The notes under the pieces: model-generated
The model's database searches: none
Seen by the model: only the letters and a program-made list of their open reading frames with translations
What the model was told of the DNA's origin: nothing
Part shown: piece by piece, positions 1-7,992 of the stretch
Layout of the letters: the number at the start of each line of letters is the position of its first letter
Numbering within the stretch: the stretch's first letter is position 1
From: DASRFA01 sp035651755
Lineage (GTDB): Bacteria; Desulfobacterota; Binatia; UBA12015
NCBI GenBank assembly: GCA_035651755.1
Contig: DASRFA010000040.1
Location: 287,201-351,200 of the forward strand
Reading direction: 5' to 3'
DNA length: 64,000 nucleotides
Translations under genes and position numbers: made by a program

Positions 1-514
1 GATTCTTCGCCTGCGCGGAAAGAGAACTCGACGTCGTTGAAGCCGTCGCTCGCAACTTGGCGCCACCGCATGCCGATGGTGCAGCGCCTGGCGACAACGA
101 CGCGGCGACAGTATCAGCGAAGTTTAGAAGCTCTGTTTCAACCGTTTGGCTATCGGCAGATGTAGTACATCCGCCTCTACTTTCCAACATCGTGAAGGCC
201 GCGGCGAATTTCGACGCCGCCTTATCACGGCACGATGTTGAGACTGCGGCACCGGACTCAGCGGCGACCGCGTGGCATATAAGCACTGCCTTCGCGAATT
301 TGGCAGCAGATTGAAGCTTTCCAGACTGGCAGACCGCAGCAGGGTTCGCAGCGGCGGCATCCGCGTCACCTTCGAGAATAGACCACACGTGGTCACGTAC
401 CTGGAGCGGCCTCACCGGTAAGGACGTGTAGCGGGGCGTAAGATGAGGCGCGATGACGATGGTCAGTGCCACGAACATGCAGCCGACTGCACAGAGGATT
501 GCGATGCGTCTCAT
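1..514 (-). CDS. Secreted protein with Cys-patterned Ala/Lys-rich repeats, partial
   Basis: The frame is open from an ATG at 514 to the left window edge (171 codons, no stop), so the C-terminus is missing. Residues 1-22 (MRRIAILC... with a hydrophobic core) look like a signal peptide or membrane anchor. From about residue 62 there is a helical repeat with spaced cysteines: CQSGKL, then ICHAV, then SCRDKA, then GGCTT, and a second unit starts with CGGAKL near residue 149. From memory this resembles repeat proteins common in deltaproteobacterial and Binatota-like genomes, but no function is known to me. There is no good Shine-Dalgarno; an AT-rich stretch lies directly upstream. Base composition is visibly less GC-rich than the backbone, consistent with lying in an acquired element. 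Confidence 0.6.
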   Translation of the reverse strand, partial: MRRIAILCAVGCMFVALTIVIAPHLTPRYTSLPVRPLQVRDHVWSILEGDADAAAANPAAVCQSGKLQSAAKFAKAVLICHAVAAESGAAVSTSCRDKAASKFAAAFTMLESRGGCTTSADSQTVETELLNFADTVAASLSPGAAPSACGGAKLRATASTTSSSLSAQAKN

Positions 515-539
515 ACTTATAAAGTTTAACATAGCCGCG

Positions 540-911
540 TCATAATCTCGAGCAAAGCAGGCCGATCCTATGGGTCGGCTGCACTGAGCGTGTGGGTTGT
601 GAGATCGCACCGTCATGGGCGAACGACCGATAAGACCCAGCGGCGATCAGGACGTGGTCGAGAACTCGGATGCCGAGGATATCGCCGGCCTCTTTGAGGC
701 GCTGGGTGAGCGGTCGGGTCTCCGGAGACGACTCAGGATCTCCCGAGGAGTTGTTGTGGGCAAGGATCAGCGACGCAGCGTTCCCGATGATCGCCGCCTT
801 GAGGACCTCGCGCGGATGGATCAGCGAGGCCGTGAGGCTGCCCACCGAGACGGTGTTCAAGCCCATCGCCCTCCCTTTGCCGCGGACGAGTACAATAAGG
901 AATTCGCTCGG
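540..911 (-). pseudogene. radC: radC remnant (JAB/MPN domain only)
   Basis: The frame encodes EFLIVLVRGKGRAMGLN, then VSVGSLTASLIHPREVLKAA and ILAHNNSSGDPESSPE, then LTQRLKEAGDILGIRVLDH, a clear RadC C-terminal domain. The N-terminal helix-hairpin-helix half is absent: an in-frame TGA at 912-914 closes the frame just before the conserved EFLIVL strand. The family metal-site motif HNHPSGD reads HNNSSGD here, so one zinc-ligand histidine and the proline are lost. After YRSFAHDGAI the frame runs into an unrelated tail before its stop. RadC-like genes are frequent cargo of integrative elements, and this one sits 350 bp from the recombinase gene. Truncated and catalytically degenerate, so called a pseudogene; an expressed short protein from the ATG at 866 cannot be excluded. 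Confidence 0.75.
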
Positions 912-1256
912 TCAAGCAGATTGATCGTTGGAAGGGCACCCGGGCGGGAGATGCCGTCGCTCTCTACATCTCTCCACGGAAGGCTTCCGGTACATTTGAA
1001 CGAAAAATGACTCCTCGTCGCCGTTGGGGGCCTGCATGGGGCGGCCGGGTGATAATCTCGAGATGCTCGCGAGGTTTGTCGATGGCTCACCCCGTTCTCA
1101 GCCGATCGAGGGACGGCAGGCATTGGGCAATGGAATAGCTCGGCTTTCGCGTTCCGCCGGGAGGTTCCGAAACGCCGTTGGGCAATGGTGGGCGTGACAA
1201 GGATTCATTGCTCCCGACCTCTCAGGTGTGATTTTGAGAGCAGTGGAGGGCGGGCC
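912..1256. other. Non-coding stretch upstream of the recombinase
   Basis: No credible gene on either strand; the open frames here are antisense or random. It should contain the recombinase promoter, but no convincing -35/-10 pair was found. Composition is mixed and less GC-rich than the chromosome to the right. Confidence 0.5.
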
Positions 1257-3011
1257 ATGAAAGACGCGCTTGCTCGACAACCGGAGACGGCGAAGGCGGT
1301 CGGGATCTGGATTCGGGTCTCGACCGAGGATCAGGTCCGGGGCGAAAGCCCCGAGCACCACGAACGACGAGCCCGCGCCTACGCCGAGGCGAAGGGCTGG
1401 GACGTCCGCGAGGTCTACCACCTCGAAGCCGTGAGCGGGAAATCGGTCATGGGGCTGCCGGAAACCGACCGGATGCTCCGAGACGTGAGAGGCGGCCGGA
1501 TCTCCGGCCTTATCTTCTCGAAGCTCGCGCGACTTGCCCGCAACACCAAGGAACTTCTCGAGTTCGCGGACATCTTCCGAGCCGAGGGAGCCGACCTCAT
1601 CTCGCTCCAGGAGTCGATCGACACCTCGAGCCCGGCGGGACGCCTGTTCTACACGATGATCGCGGCCATGGCGCAGTGGGAGCGCGAAGAGATCGCGGAG
1701 CGCGTGGCAGCTTCCGTTCCCATCAGGGCGAAGCTCGGTAAACCCCTCGGGGGAGCTGCTCCCTTCGGCTACCGCTGGGAAGGCCGCGAGCTCGTTCCCG
1801 ATCCAGAAGAAGCCCCGATTCGGAAGCTCCTCTTCGACCTCTTCCTCGAGCATCGGCGGAAGAAAGCTGTCGCGCGCCTCTTGAACGAGGCGGGACACCG
1901 GACCCGGAACGGCTCGAAGTGGAGCGATACGACGGTCGACCGGCTCATCCGCGACCCGACCGCCAAGGGACTCAGACGCGCCAACTACACGCGGAGCACC
2001 GGCGACAAGAAGCATTGGGTGCTCAAGCCCGAGAAGGACTGGGTCTTCTCCGAGGTGGAAGCGATCGTCGCCGAGGAGATCTGGGAACGGGCAAACGCGA
2101 TCCTCGACGAGCGACGGAAGACCGGGAAGCGCCCCGCACGTCGTTCCGTCCATGTCTTCGCCGGCCTCGTCTTCTGCCACTGCGGCGGGAAGATGGCCGT
2201 GCCTTCCAACTCGCCCAAGTACATCTGCCCGAAATGCCGTAACAAAATTCCGGCCGACGACCTCGAAGCCGTCTTCCAGGAGCAGTTGAAAGCCTTCGTC
2301 TTCTCGCCCGACGACATCGCCGAGTACCTGACCCAGGCCGACGATGAGATGCGGAAGAAAGAGGATCTCCTCCGAGTCCTCGAGACCGAGCAGGGGAAGC
2401 TCTCGGGCGAGATGGACCGCGTGATGAAGCTCTACCTCTCAGACCAGATCTCGAAAGACGGGTTCGGCCGCGAGTACCGGCCGATGGAAGAGCGGCTCAA
2501 GCAAGTCGAGGACCAGATCCCAGCTCTCCAAGGCGAGCTCGACTTCTTCCGCATCCAGCATCTCTCTCGCGACGAGGTAGTAGCCGATTCCCAGGACCTC
2601 GCTTCCCGTTGGTCCAATCTTACCCGAGACGAGAAGCGAGAACTGGTCGAGAACATCACCGAACGAATCGTCGTCGGCGACGACGACATCCAGATCGAGG
2701 TCTTCCACCTCCCTTTCGTCGGTAAGACCGTGGCGGAAAGGCAACGCGGCGCCACGGGTTCATCGCGCACACGACGATCGCCGACGCGGGATAGGCGTGG
2801 CAGCCGCTCACGCGCGCGACCACGGTCTGGCGCTCCTCGAGCGGCTGGCGCAGCGCCTCGAGCGCTCCGACGCCGAACTCCGGGAGCTCGTCGAGGAAAA
2901 GCACGCCGTGGTGCGCGAGCGAGACCTCGCCCGGGCGGACGAGCCGTCCGCCGCCGACGAGCGCGGCATCCGACGCCGTATGGTGCGGCGCGCGAAACGG
3001 CCGCTCGGTGA
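1257..3011 (+). CDS. Large serine recombinase (integrase) of the integrated element
   Basis: Catalyses site-specific integration and excision through a phosphoserine intermediate. The N-terminal resolvase domain has IWIRVSTEDQ (catalytic Ser22) and the Arg-rich helix SKLARLARNTKE; a Recombinase domain follows (GGAAPFGYRWEG ... NEAGHRTRNG), then a zinc ribbon (CHCGGK ... YICPKC) and a long coiled coil (about residues 365-435). Start ATG 1257 is preceded by GTGGAGGG. About 498 residues precede the attachment core at 2753, the normal size for this family. Beyond it the frame continues about 85 codons through antisense comM and stops at 3011, giving an Arg/Pro/Ala-rich artificial tail. The native stop must have been in the attP half lost on integration, so this is a chimeric 3' end. 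Function of the tailed protein is uncertain. Confidence 0.9.
   Translation: MKDALARQPETAKAVGIWIRVSTEDQVRGESPEHHERRARAYAEAKGWDVREVYHLEAVSGKSVMGLPETDRMLRDVRGGRISGLIFSKLARLARNTKELLEFADIFRAEGADLISLQESIDTSSPAGRLFYTMIAAMAQWEREEIAERVAASVPIRAKLGKPLGGAAPFGYRWEGRELVPDPEEAPIRKLLFDLFLEHRRKKAVARLLNEAGHRTRNGSKWSDTTVDRLIRDPTAKGLRRANYTRSTGDKKHWVLKPEKDWVFSEVEAIVAEEIWERANAILDERRKTGKRPARRSVHVFAGLVFCHCGGKMAVPSNSPKYICPKCRNKIPADDLEAVFQEQLKAFVFSPDDIAEYLTQADDEMRKKEDLLRVLETEQGKLSGEMDRVMKLYLSDQISKDGFGREYRPMEERLKQVEDQIPALQGELDFFRIQHLSRDEVVADSQDLASRWSNLTRDEKRELVENITERIVVGDDDIQIEVFHLPFVGKTVAERQRGATGSSRTRRSPTRDRRGSRSRARPRSGAPRAAGAAPRALRRRTPGARRGKARRGARARPRPGGRAVRRRRARHPTPYGAARETAAR
2753..2763. other. Attachment-site core (att junction) inside comM
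   Basis: Bases CACGGGTTCAT are the complement of the comM codons for Met-Asn-Pro-Cys/Trp. Right of this point comM reads normally (CAMNP on the minus strand). Left of it the expected CPCG continuation is replaced by WRRVAF from the element. The crossover dinucleotide must lie within this shared stretch; its exact position cannot be fixed without the other junction. Confidence 0.65.
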
Positions 3012-3804
3012 CCAGCGGCCGCTCGCCGAGGAGCCCGGCCACGCTGTAGATCGACGTCGTCTCGAGCGCCTCGTCGAGCGTCAGCTCGGGGAGGATCGTC
3101 GGAAGGCGGCGCGCGAGCATGGTCTTCCCCGAGCCGGGCGGGCCGACGAGCAACGCGTTGTGGCCGCCGGCGGCGGCGATCTCGAGCGCGCGCTTCGCCG
3201 CCAGCTGACCGCGGACGTCGGAGAAGTCGACGTCGTGCCCGGGCGCCTTGGCGAGGAGAGCGCGCGGGTCGACGCGGACGCGCTCGGCGGCCGCCGCCCC
3301 GCGCAGGACCTCGACGACGTCCTTCAGGGCGCCGAGCCCGATCGCCTCGATGCCCGCGACGAGGCCCGCCTCCTGCACGTTCTGCGACGGCACGATGACG
3401 CGGCGGAGGCCCGCGCGCTTCGCGGCGAGCGCCGCCGGCAGCGCGCCGTGGAGCGGCTTCAGGTTGCCGTCGAGCGAGAGCTCGCCGGCGATGAGGGTGC
3501 GCTCGAGGCTCTGCCCGGGGATCTTCTCGTCGGCCGCGAGCAGAGCGACGGCGATCGCCAGGTCGAAGGCCGCGCCCTCTTTCCGGAGGTGTGCGGGCGC
3601 GAGGTTCACCGTGATCTTCCGATCGGGCGGCGGGAAGCCCGAGTTGCGAAGCGCGGCGCGCACGCGGTCCTTGCTCTCCCGCACCGCTCCGCCGGGGAGC
3701 CCGACGATCGCGAAGTTGGGAAGCCCGCCCGCGACGTCGACCTCGACCTCGATCAGGCGCGCCACGATGCCCGCGAGCACGGACGAGAGCGCCTTCGCCG
3801 TCAC
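2753..3804 (-). pseudogene. comM: comM (YifB, Mg-chelatase-like AAA+ ATPase), interrupted by integration
   Basis: ComM/YifB is a hexameric helicase for branch migration during natural transformation. The remaining N-terminal part is intact: VEVDVAGGLPNFAIVGLPGG, the Lon-protease-like fold, then Walker A VGPPGSGKTML and Walker B GVLFLDELPEF, up to VARVSG and VCAMNP. The family normally continues CPCG and a C-terminal Mg_chelatase_C domain (total about 500 residues); here it stops being ComM at 2753, and the frame ends in element DNA at 2656. The start is likely the GTG at 3804 (VTAKALSSVLAG), matching family length; an upstream ATG gives a poorly conserved extension. The rest should be at the other end of the element. 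The product would lack the sensor-2/C-terminal region and is probably inactive. Confidence 0.9.
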
Positions 3805-3933
3805 GTCCGCCTCGCCGCCGCCGTTCGCCGGGCCACGCGATCCGGTACCGGGTTCGGCGTCGCGCGCGGAGCGCCGCCGTAGCGGTCGGCGCATCAAATC
3901 CCCCGGCGGCGTCGCCGAAGGCGCAGCAGGCTG

Positions 3934-4803
3934 CTAGCTGCCGCGCAGAAGGCTGCGATAGGCGAGCGTGTGCCGGCGCGCTGCCGCCCGGTCGCCGACC
4001 GCGGCGTAGAGCCGCGCCAGGCGGTGGTGCGCGTCCGCGAGGTCCGGAGCGATCCGGACGGCCTGCTGGTATCGCCGGATCGCGACCCGGGTCTCGCCCT
4101 CGTCCTCCGCGAGGACCGCGAGGTTGAACGCGGCGCTGCGCTCGCTCGGGTCGAGCGACAGGGCCTCGCGGTAGAGCCGCTCGGCCTCCGCGAGGTTGCC
4201 GGACTCGTGCTCGAGGCGTCCGAGGTTCACGAGCGCGGGCACCGCCTGCGGGTCGAGGCGGAGGACCTCGCGGTAGGCGGCCTTCGCGTCGTCGGGCGCG
4301 CGCCGCTCGAGCGCGTTGCCGCGCGCGAACGCGCGGTATGCGGCGGCGTCGTCGTCCTCGCCGTCGCGGGCGCGGTCGGCGAGCCGACGAACGGCCGCGG
4401 AGGGTCGAGCGTCGAAGCCGAGGAGGAGCTGGCCGGACGCGGCGCTCCACGTCCGGCGCCCGTCGCTCGCGACGACGTCGTTGTCCCGCACCTTGAGCTT
4501 GACGGTTGCGACCTCGCGCCCGTCGGGCAGCTGCGCCTCGAGGCGCCGCAGGACGCCGGCGAGACGACGCGGGCCGAGACCGGCCGACAGCAGCTCGCGA
4601 GCCGAGCGCAGCAGCATCACGTCCCGCATCGCGAACTCGAAGCGCCGCCGGCTGCCGCGCGCCGGCTTCAGGATGCCGGCGTAGACGCAGCGCCGAACGC
4701 GCCAGGGCGAGAGCCGGGTCAGGCGCGCGATCTCGCGCGTCGTGAAGAGGCGGCCGGCGACGCGCGCCGAGCCGGCTCCCGCGCTCGACGGATCAGCGCT
4801 CAA
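3934..4803 (-). CDS. MerR-like winged-helix domain fused to TPR repeats
   Basis: The N-terminal 80 residues resemble a MerR DNA-binding domain (LFTTREIARLTRLSPWRVRR, then GILKPARGSRRRFEF and an ARELLSAGLGPRRLAGVLRR helix). The C-terminal half has three or four tetratricopeptide units (AKAAYREVLRLDPQAVPAL, AERLYREALSLDPSERSA, AIRRYQQAVRIAPDLADAH). The middle (about 90-170) is unassigned. The start is taken as TTG 4803, which overlaps the stop of the TusA-like gene; an in-frame ATG at 4893 would add a poorly conserved Arg/Ser-rich tail. Probably a cytoplasmic DNA-binding protein that uses TPRs for partner binding. Target unknown. Confidence 0.75.
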   Translation of the reverse strand: MSADPSSAGAGSARVAGRLFTTREIARLTRLSPWRVRRCVYAGILKPARGSRRRFEFAMRDVMLLRSARELLSAGLGPRRLAGVLRRLEAQLPDGREVATVKLKVRDNDVVASDGRRTWSAASGQLLLGFDARPSAAVRRLADRARDGEDDDAAAYRAFARGNALERRAPDDAKAAYREVLRLDPQAVPALVNLGRLEHESGNLAEAERLYREALSLDPSERSAAFNLAVLAEDEGETRVAIRRYQQAVRIAPDLADAHHRLARLYAAVGDRAAARRHTLAYRSLLRGS

Positions 4804-5062
4804 TCTCGATCCGCCAGGCGTCGCCCTCGGCGGCGACCTCGACGACGCAGTAGCCGTGCGCCTCGGCGGCGCGCGGGATGTCGCGCACCGCACGCGGATC
4901 GTCGACGAGCAGCGAGATGCGCGCGCCGCGCGGCATCTCCTCGAGCCGCACCTTGGCGCGCGCCCAGTTGAGCGGGCACTTGACGCCGGTCAGCACCATC
5001 TCCTCGACGGCCCTCGTGTCGGCGAGGCGCGGCTCCGTCCCGCCTTTCGCGCGGCCGCTCAA
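4793..5062 (-). CDS. TusA-family sulfurtransferase-like protein
   Basis: 89 residues with the TusA fold signature: GVKCPLNWARAKVRLEEMPRG, then a strand with LLVDDPRAVRDIPRAAEAHG. TusA proteins relay persulfide sulfur for thiolation or redox processes through the Cys of a CPxP motif. Here the motif is CPLN: the Cys is kept (about residue 29) but the second Pro is replaced by Asn, a variant I associate with TusA-like proteins of unknown role. The ATG overlaps the stop of the upstream secreted-protein gene (ATGA), and its own stop lies inside the next gene's start region, so the three genes look translationally coupled. Confidence 0.8.
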   Translation of the reverse strand: MSGRAKGGTEPRLADTRAVEEMVLTGVKCPLNWARAKVRLEEMPRGARISLLVDDPRAVRDIPRAAEAHGYCVVEVAAEGDAWRIEIER

Positions 5063-5523
5063 TGCCCTTCGCCGGAGAGCGCCTCGCCGGCGCTCTTCAA
5101 GCCGTCGCCGGTCTTGTCGATGACGTAGCCGACGCCCTCGCCGGTCTTCGTGATCACCTTGTCGAGGGCCTTGCCGGTCGCCGCGCCGGCGCGCTCGAGG
5201 CCGCCGCGCGTCTCGTTTCCGGCCTTGTCCATCGATCCCTCGACGGCGCCGGCGGCGCCGCCCTTGTCCTCGTGCTCCTCAATGGTGACGGTGTGCGTCT
5301 CGCGGCGCTCGTCCCACCCCTCGTGCGGCGGCGCCGCGACGCCGGGATCCGCCGGAGGAAGATCTTCCTCGTGAAGCGTCGTTTCCTGCCCCCACGCGTC
5401 CGCCGGCGCTCCCGCAGCCGTCGCGACGCCGGCGGTCATCGCGATCGCGAGCGCGGCGCCCGCGCCCGCACGCTTCGCCGCGGCGACCGCCGCCTTCGAC
5501 CCCATCCGCCCCCTGCGTCTCAT
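5059..5523 (-). CDS. Secreted hydrophilic protein of unknown function
   Basis: 154 residues. Residues 1-45 form a signal peptide (basic start, then AGAALAIAMTAGVATAAGA). The mature part is acidic and then rich in Gly/Ala/Lys/Asp with amphipathic segments such as ALDKVITKTGEGVGYVIDKT, reminiscent of LEA-like or coiled helices; no family was recognised. ATG 5523 has CGGAGAGG 6-8 bases upstream. It is the first gene of a coupled run with the TusA-like gene (4-base overlap). Confidence 0.7.
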   Translation of the reverse strand: MRRRGRMGSKAAVAAAKRAGAGAALAIAMTAGVATAAGAPADAWGQETTLHEEDLPPADPGVAAPPHEGWDERRETHTVTIEEHEDKGGAAGAVEGSMDKAGNETRGGLERAGAATGKALDKVITKTGEGVGYVIDKTGDGLKSAGEALSGEGH

Positions 5524-5589
5524 GATGCCTCTCCGTTCCTCGTTTTCTCCGCGTCCGTTCGCGCTCGCGCGCCGCCGCGGCGCGCGCGC

Positions 5590-5904
5590 CTACTGGAGCA
5601 CCGACGACAGGTCCGTCGACTCCTCGATCTCTCCGAAAGCCGCCTCGTAGCGGCGAATGTTCTCCTCGAGCGCGCGCAGTACGCGCTTGGTGTGCTCCGG
5701 CGACGAGATGACGCGCGCGCGCAGCGACGCGACCGCCTCGCCGCTCGGTCCGCGCTGCGGCTGCACGAAGAGGAAGTCGAGCACGAACTCCTCCCGCCGG
5801 TGCGCGATCATCGTGAGGTTGGAGTAGACGCCGGGCACGAGCGAACCGTCCGCCTGAACGGTCATCGCCTGGCCGGCACCGCCGCTATCGCGCTCGTCCG
5901 CCAT
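5590..5904 (-). CDS. DUF3467 family protein
   Basis: 104 residues. PGVYSNLTMIAHRREEFVLD, then FLFVQP, RVISSPEHTKRVLRALEENI and a final YEAAFGEI match the small DUF3467 family (single domain, function unknown). An in-frame ATG at 5940 would add 12 residues; ATG 5904 (MADERDSG) is preferred. It is divergent from the helicase gene at 5997, with about 90 bp between starts. Confidence 0.8.
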   Translation of the reverse strand: MADERDSGGAGQAMTVQADGSLVPGVYSNLTMIAHRREEFVLDFLFVQPQRGPSGEAVASLRARVISSPEHTKRVLRALEENIRRYEAAFGEIEESTDLSSVLQ

Positions 5905-5996
5905 GCCGAAACCATGCCACGCGCCGCCGCCGGTTTCCATTCCACTTCGGTCCTGCCGCGTAGAACAGCCAGCGCTGTGGTAGGTTCCGGGCGGCG

Positions 5997-7985
5997 ATGG
6001 CGACGTACACGATCCGGCGAGCGGCGGCGGAGTCGCGTTCGTTTCGCATCGACTACGCGGCGGAGCTGAACGCGGCCCAGCTCGAGGCGGTCACGACGCT
6101 CGACGGGCCGGTGCTCGTCGTCGCCGGCGCCGGAAGCGGCAAGACGCGGACGCTGACGTATCGCGTCGCGCGCCTCGTCGAGACCGGCGTCCCTGCGCGC
6201 GCGATCGTCCTTCTCACGTTCACGCGCCGCGCCGCGCAGGAGATGCTCCGGCGCGCGAGCGCGCTCCTCGGCGGCGGCGCGGACGACGTCGTCGGCGGGA
6301 CCTTCCATTCGTTCGCGAACGTCATGCTGCGGCGCTGGGCGCGGGCCTTCGGGTGGCCCGAGTCGTTCACGATCCTCGACCGCTCCGACAGCGAGGACGC
6401 GATCCAGCTCGCGCGCGTTCGCCTCGGCCTCGACCGGCGCGATCGCCGCTTCCCGCGCAAGCAGACCCTCGGGGACATCTACAGCACCGCCGTGAACAAG
6501 GGCATCGGCATCGGCGACGTGGTGGAGCGAGAGTACGTCCACCTGCTCGACGACCTCGAGGACATCGTCCGCTGCCACGAGCTGTACGTCGCCTACAAGC
6601 GCGAGCGCGGGCTCCTCGACTACGACGACCTCCTGCTCGAGCTGCGCGACCGCCTGCGCGACCGCGCGGAGTTCGCCGAGCGCCTGCAGCAGACGTACCG
6701 CTACCTGATGGTCGACGAGTACCAGGACACGAACCATCTCCAGGCCGACATCACGGCGCTGCTCGCGGGCAAGCGCGCGAACGTGATGGCGGTCGGCGAC
6801 GACGCGCAGTCGATCTACGGGTTCCGCGGCGCCGACTTCAAGAACATCATGAGCTTCCCCGACCGCTTCCCGGGGACGCGTCTCATCGCGCTCGAGGAGA
6901 ACTATCGTTCGACGCAGCCGATCCTCGACGTCACGAACGCGATCATCGCGCAGGCGCGCGAGCGCTACTCGAAGACCCTCTACACGCGCCGGGGCGGCGG
7001 TGTGCGGCCGCAGCTCGTGCCGTCGCCCGACGATCGGCTGCAGAGTCTCTTCGTCACGCAGCGCATCCTCGAGCTCGCGGAGGAGGGCGTTCCGCTCACC
7101 GAGATCGCCGTCCTTTTCCGGTCGTCGTTCCACTCGTTCGACCTCGAGCTCGAGCTCGCGCGCGCGGGCATCCCGTTCGTGAAGCGGGGCGGCTTCCGCT
7201 TCATCGAGACGGCGCACGTGAAGGACGTCCTCGCGCACCTTCGCGTCGTCGACAACCCGCGCGATGCGGTCTCCTGGCATCGCATCCTGCTGCTGCTCGA
7301 GGGCGTCGGGCCGCGCGCGGCGGCCGCGGTCGTCGACTGGCTCGGGAGCCCGGAGGGATCGCTCGCCGGCCTCGCGGAGCTCGCTGGCCTTCCGGGCGTC
7401 CGCGGCCAGGCGCTCGCGGGCGTGCGCCAGCTCGGAGCCTTGCTCGCGCGCCTCGACCCGGCGCGCGAGCGCCCGCCCGCGCTCGTGCAGGCGGTGCTCG
7501 CGCACTATCGGCCGGTGCTCGAGCGCGTGCACCACGACGACGCGCCGAAGCGCCTGCGCGACCTCGAGCAGTTCGGCGTCCTCGCCGAGCGCTATCGCAG
7601 CTTGACGCGCTTCCTCGCCGACATGGCGCTCGAGCCGCCGAGCGATTCCGTGGGCGACGTCATGGCCGTGGACGCGCCCGAGGGCGAGGTGCTGACGCTC
7701 TCGACGATCCACTCGGCGAAGGGGCTCGAGTGGCACAGCGTGTTCGTGATCTCGGTGGCCGACGGGCGCTTCCCCTCGACCTACTCGATGGACGAGGACG
7801 AGATCGAGGAGGAGCGGCGGCTTCTCTACGTCGCGTGCACGCGAGCGCGCGAGAACCTGATCCTCACGTACCCCGCGACCATGTACGACCGCGGTCTCGG
7901 CGTCGTGCCGGCGCGCCCTTCGCGCTTCCTCGACGCCGTGGGCCCGGCGCTCCTCGAGCCCGTGACGCTCCTGGAGGAGGAGTGA
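5997..7985 (+). CDS. UvrD/Rep-family superfamily 1 ATP-dependent DNA helicase
   Basis: 662 residues, 3'-5' helicase type. Q-motif region LNAAQLEAV, Walker A VAGAGSGKTRTL (motif I), motif II LMVDEYQDTN, motif III VGDDAQSIYGFRGA, motif IV ALEENYRST, motif V STIHSAKGLEWHSVF and motif VI LLYVACTRARENL are all present, so it should be active. It is slightly shorter than E. coli UvrD and lacks the long C-terminal extension; PcrA, Rep or UvrD-like roles in repair or replication restart cannot be separated. The ATG follows a possible TAGGTT -10 by 10 bases, with no Shine-Dalgarno. The OPT transporter starts 8 bases after its stop. Confidence 0.93.
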   Translation: MATYTIRRAAAESRSFRIDYAAELNAAQLEAVTTLDGPVLVVAGAGSGKTRTLTYRVARLVETGVPARAIVLLTFTRRAAQEMLRRASALLGGGADDVVGGTFHSFANVMLRRWARAFGWPESFTILDRSDSEDAIQLARVRLGLDRRDRRFPRKQTLGDIYSTAVNKGIGIGDVVEREYVHLLDDLEDIVRCHELYVAYKRERGLLDYDDLLLELRDRLRDRAEFAERLQQTYRYLMVDEYQDTNHLQADITALLAGKRANVMAVGDDAQSIYGFRGADFKNIMSFPDRFPGTRLIALEENYRSTQPILDVTNAIIAQARERYSKTLYTRRGGGVRPQLVPSPDDRLQSLFVTQRILELAEEGVPLTEIAVLFRSSFHSFDLELELARAGIPFVKRGGFRFIETAHVKDVLAHLRVVDNPRDAVSWHRILLLLEGVGPRAAAAVVDWLGSPEGSLAGLAELAGLPGVRGQALAGVRQLGALLARLDPARERPPALVQAVLAHYRPVLERVHHDDAPKRLRDLEQFGVLAERYRSLTRFLADMALEPPSDSVGDVMAVDAPEGEVLTLSTIHSAKGLEWHSVFVISVADGRFPSTYSMDEDEIEEERRLLYVACTRARENLILTYPATMYDRGLGVVPARPSRFLDAVGPALLEPVTLLEEE

Positions 7986-7992
7986 CGGACGC

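Noticed and set aside
57..314. A plus-strand frame at the left edge
   Set aside because: It is antisense to the Cys-patterned protein frame, which is longer, open to the edge and has a signal peptide.
4803..4893. N-terminal extension of the MerR/TPR protein to the ATG at 4893
   Set aside because: It would overlap most of the TusA gene and its sequence is Arg/Ser/Pro-rich and non-conserved; TTG 4803 fits the domain start.
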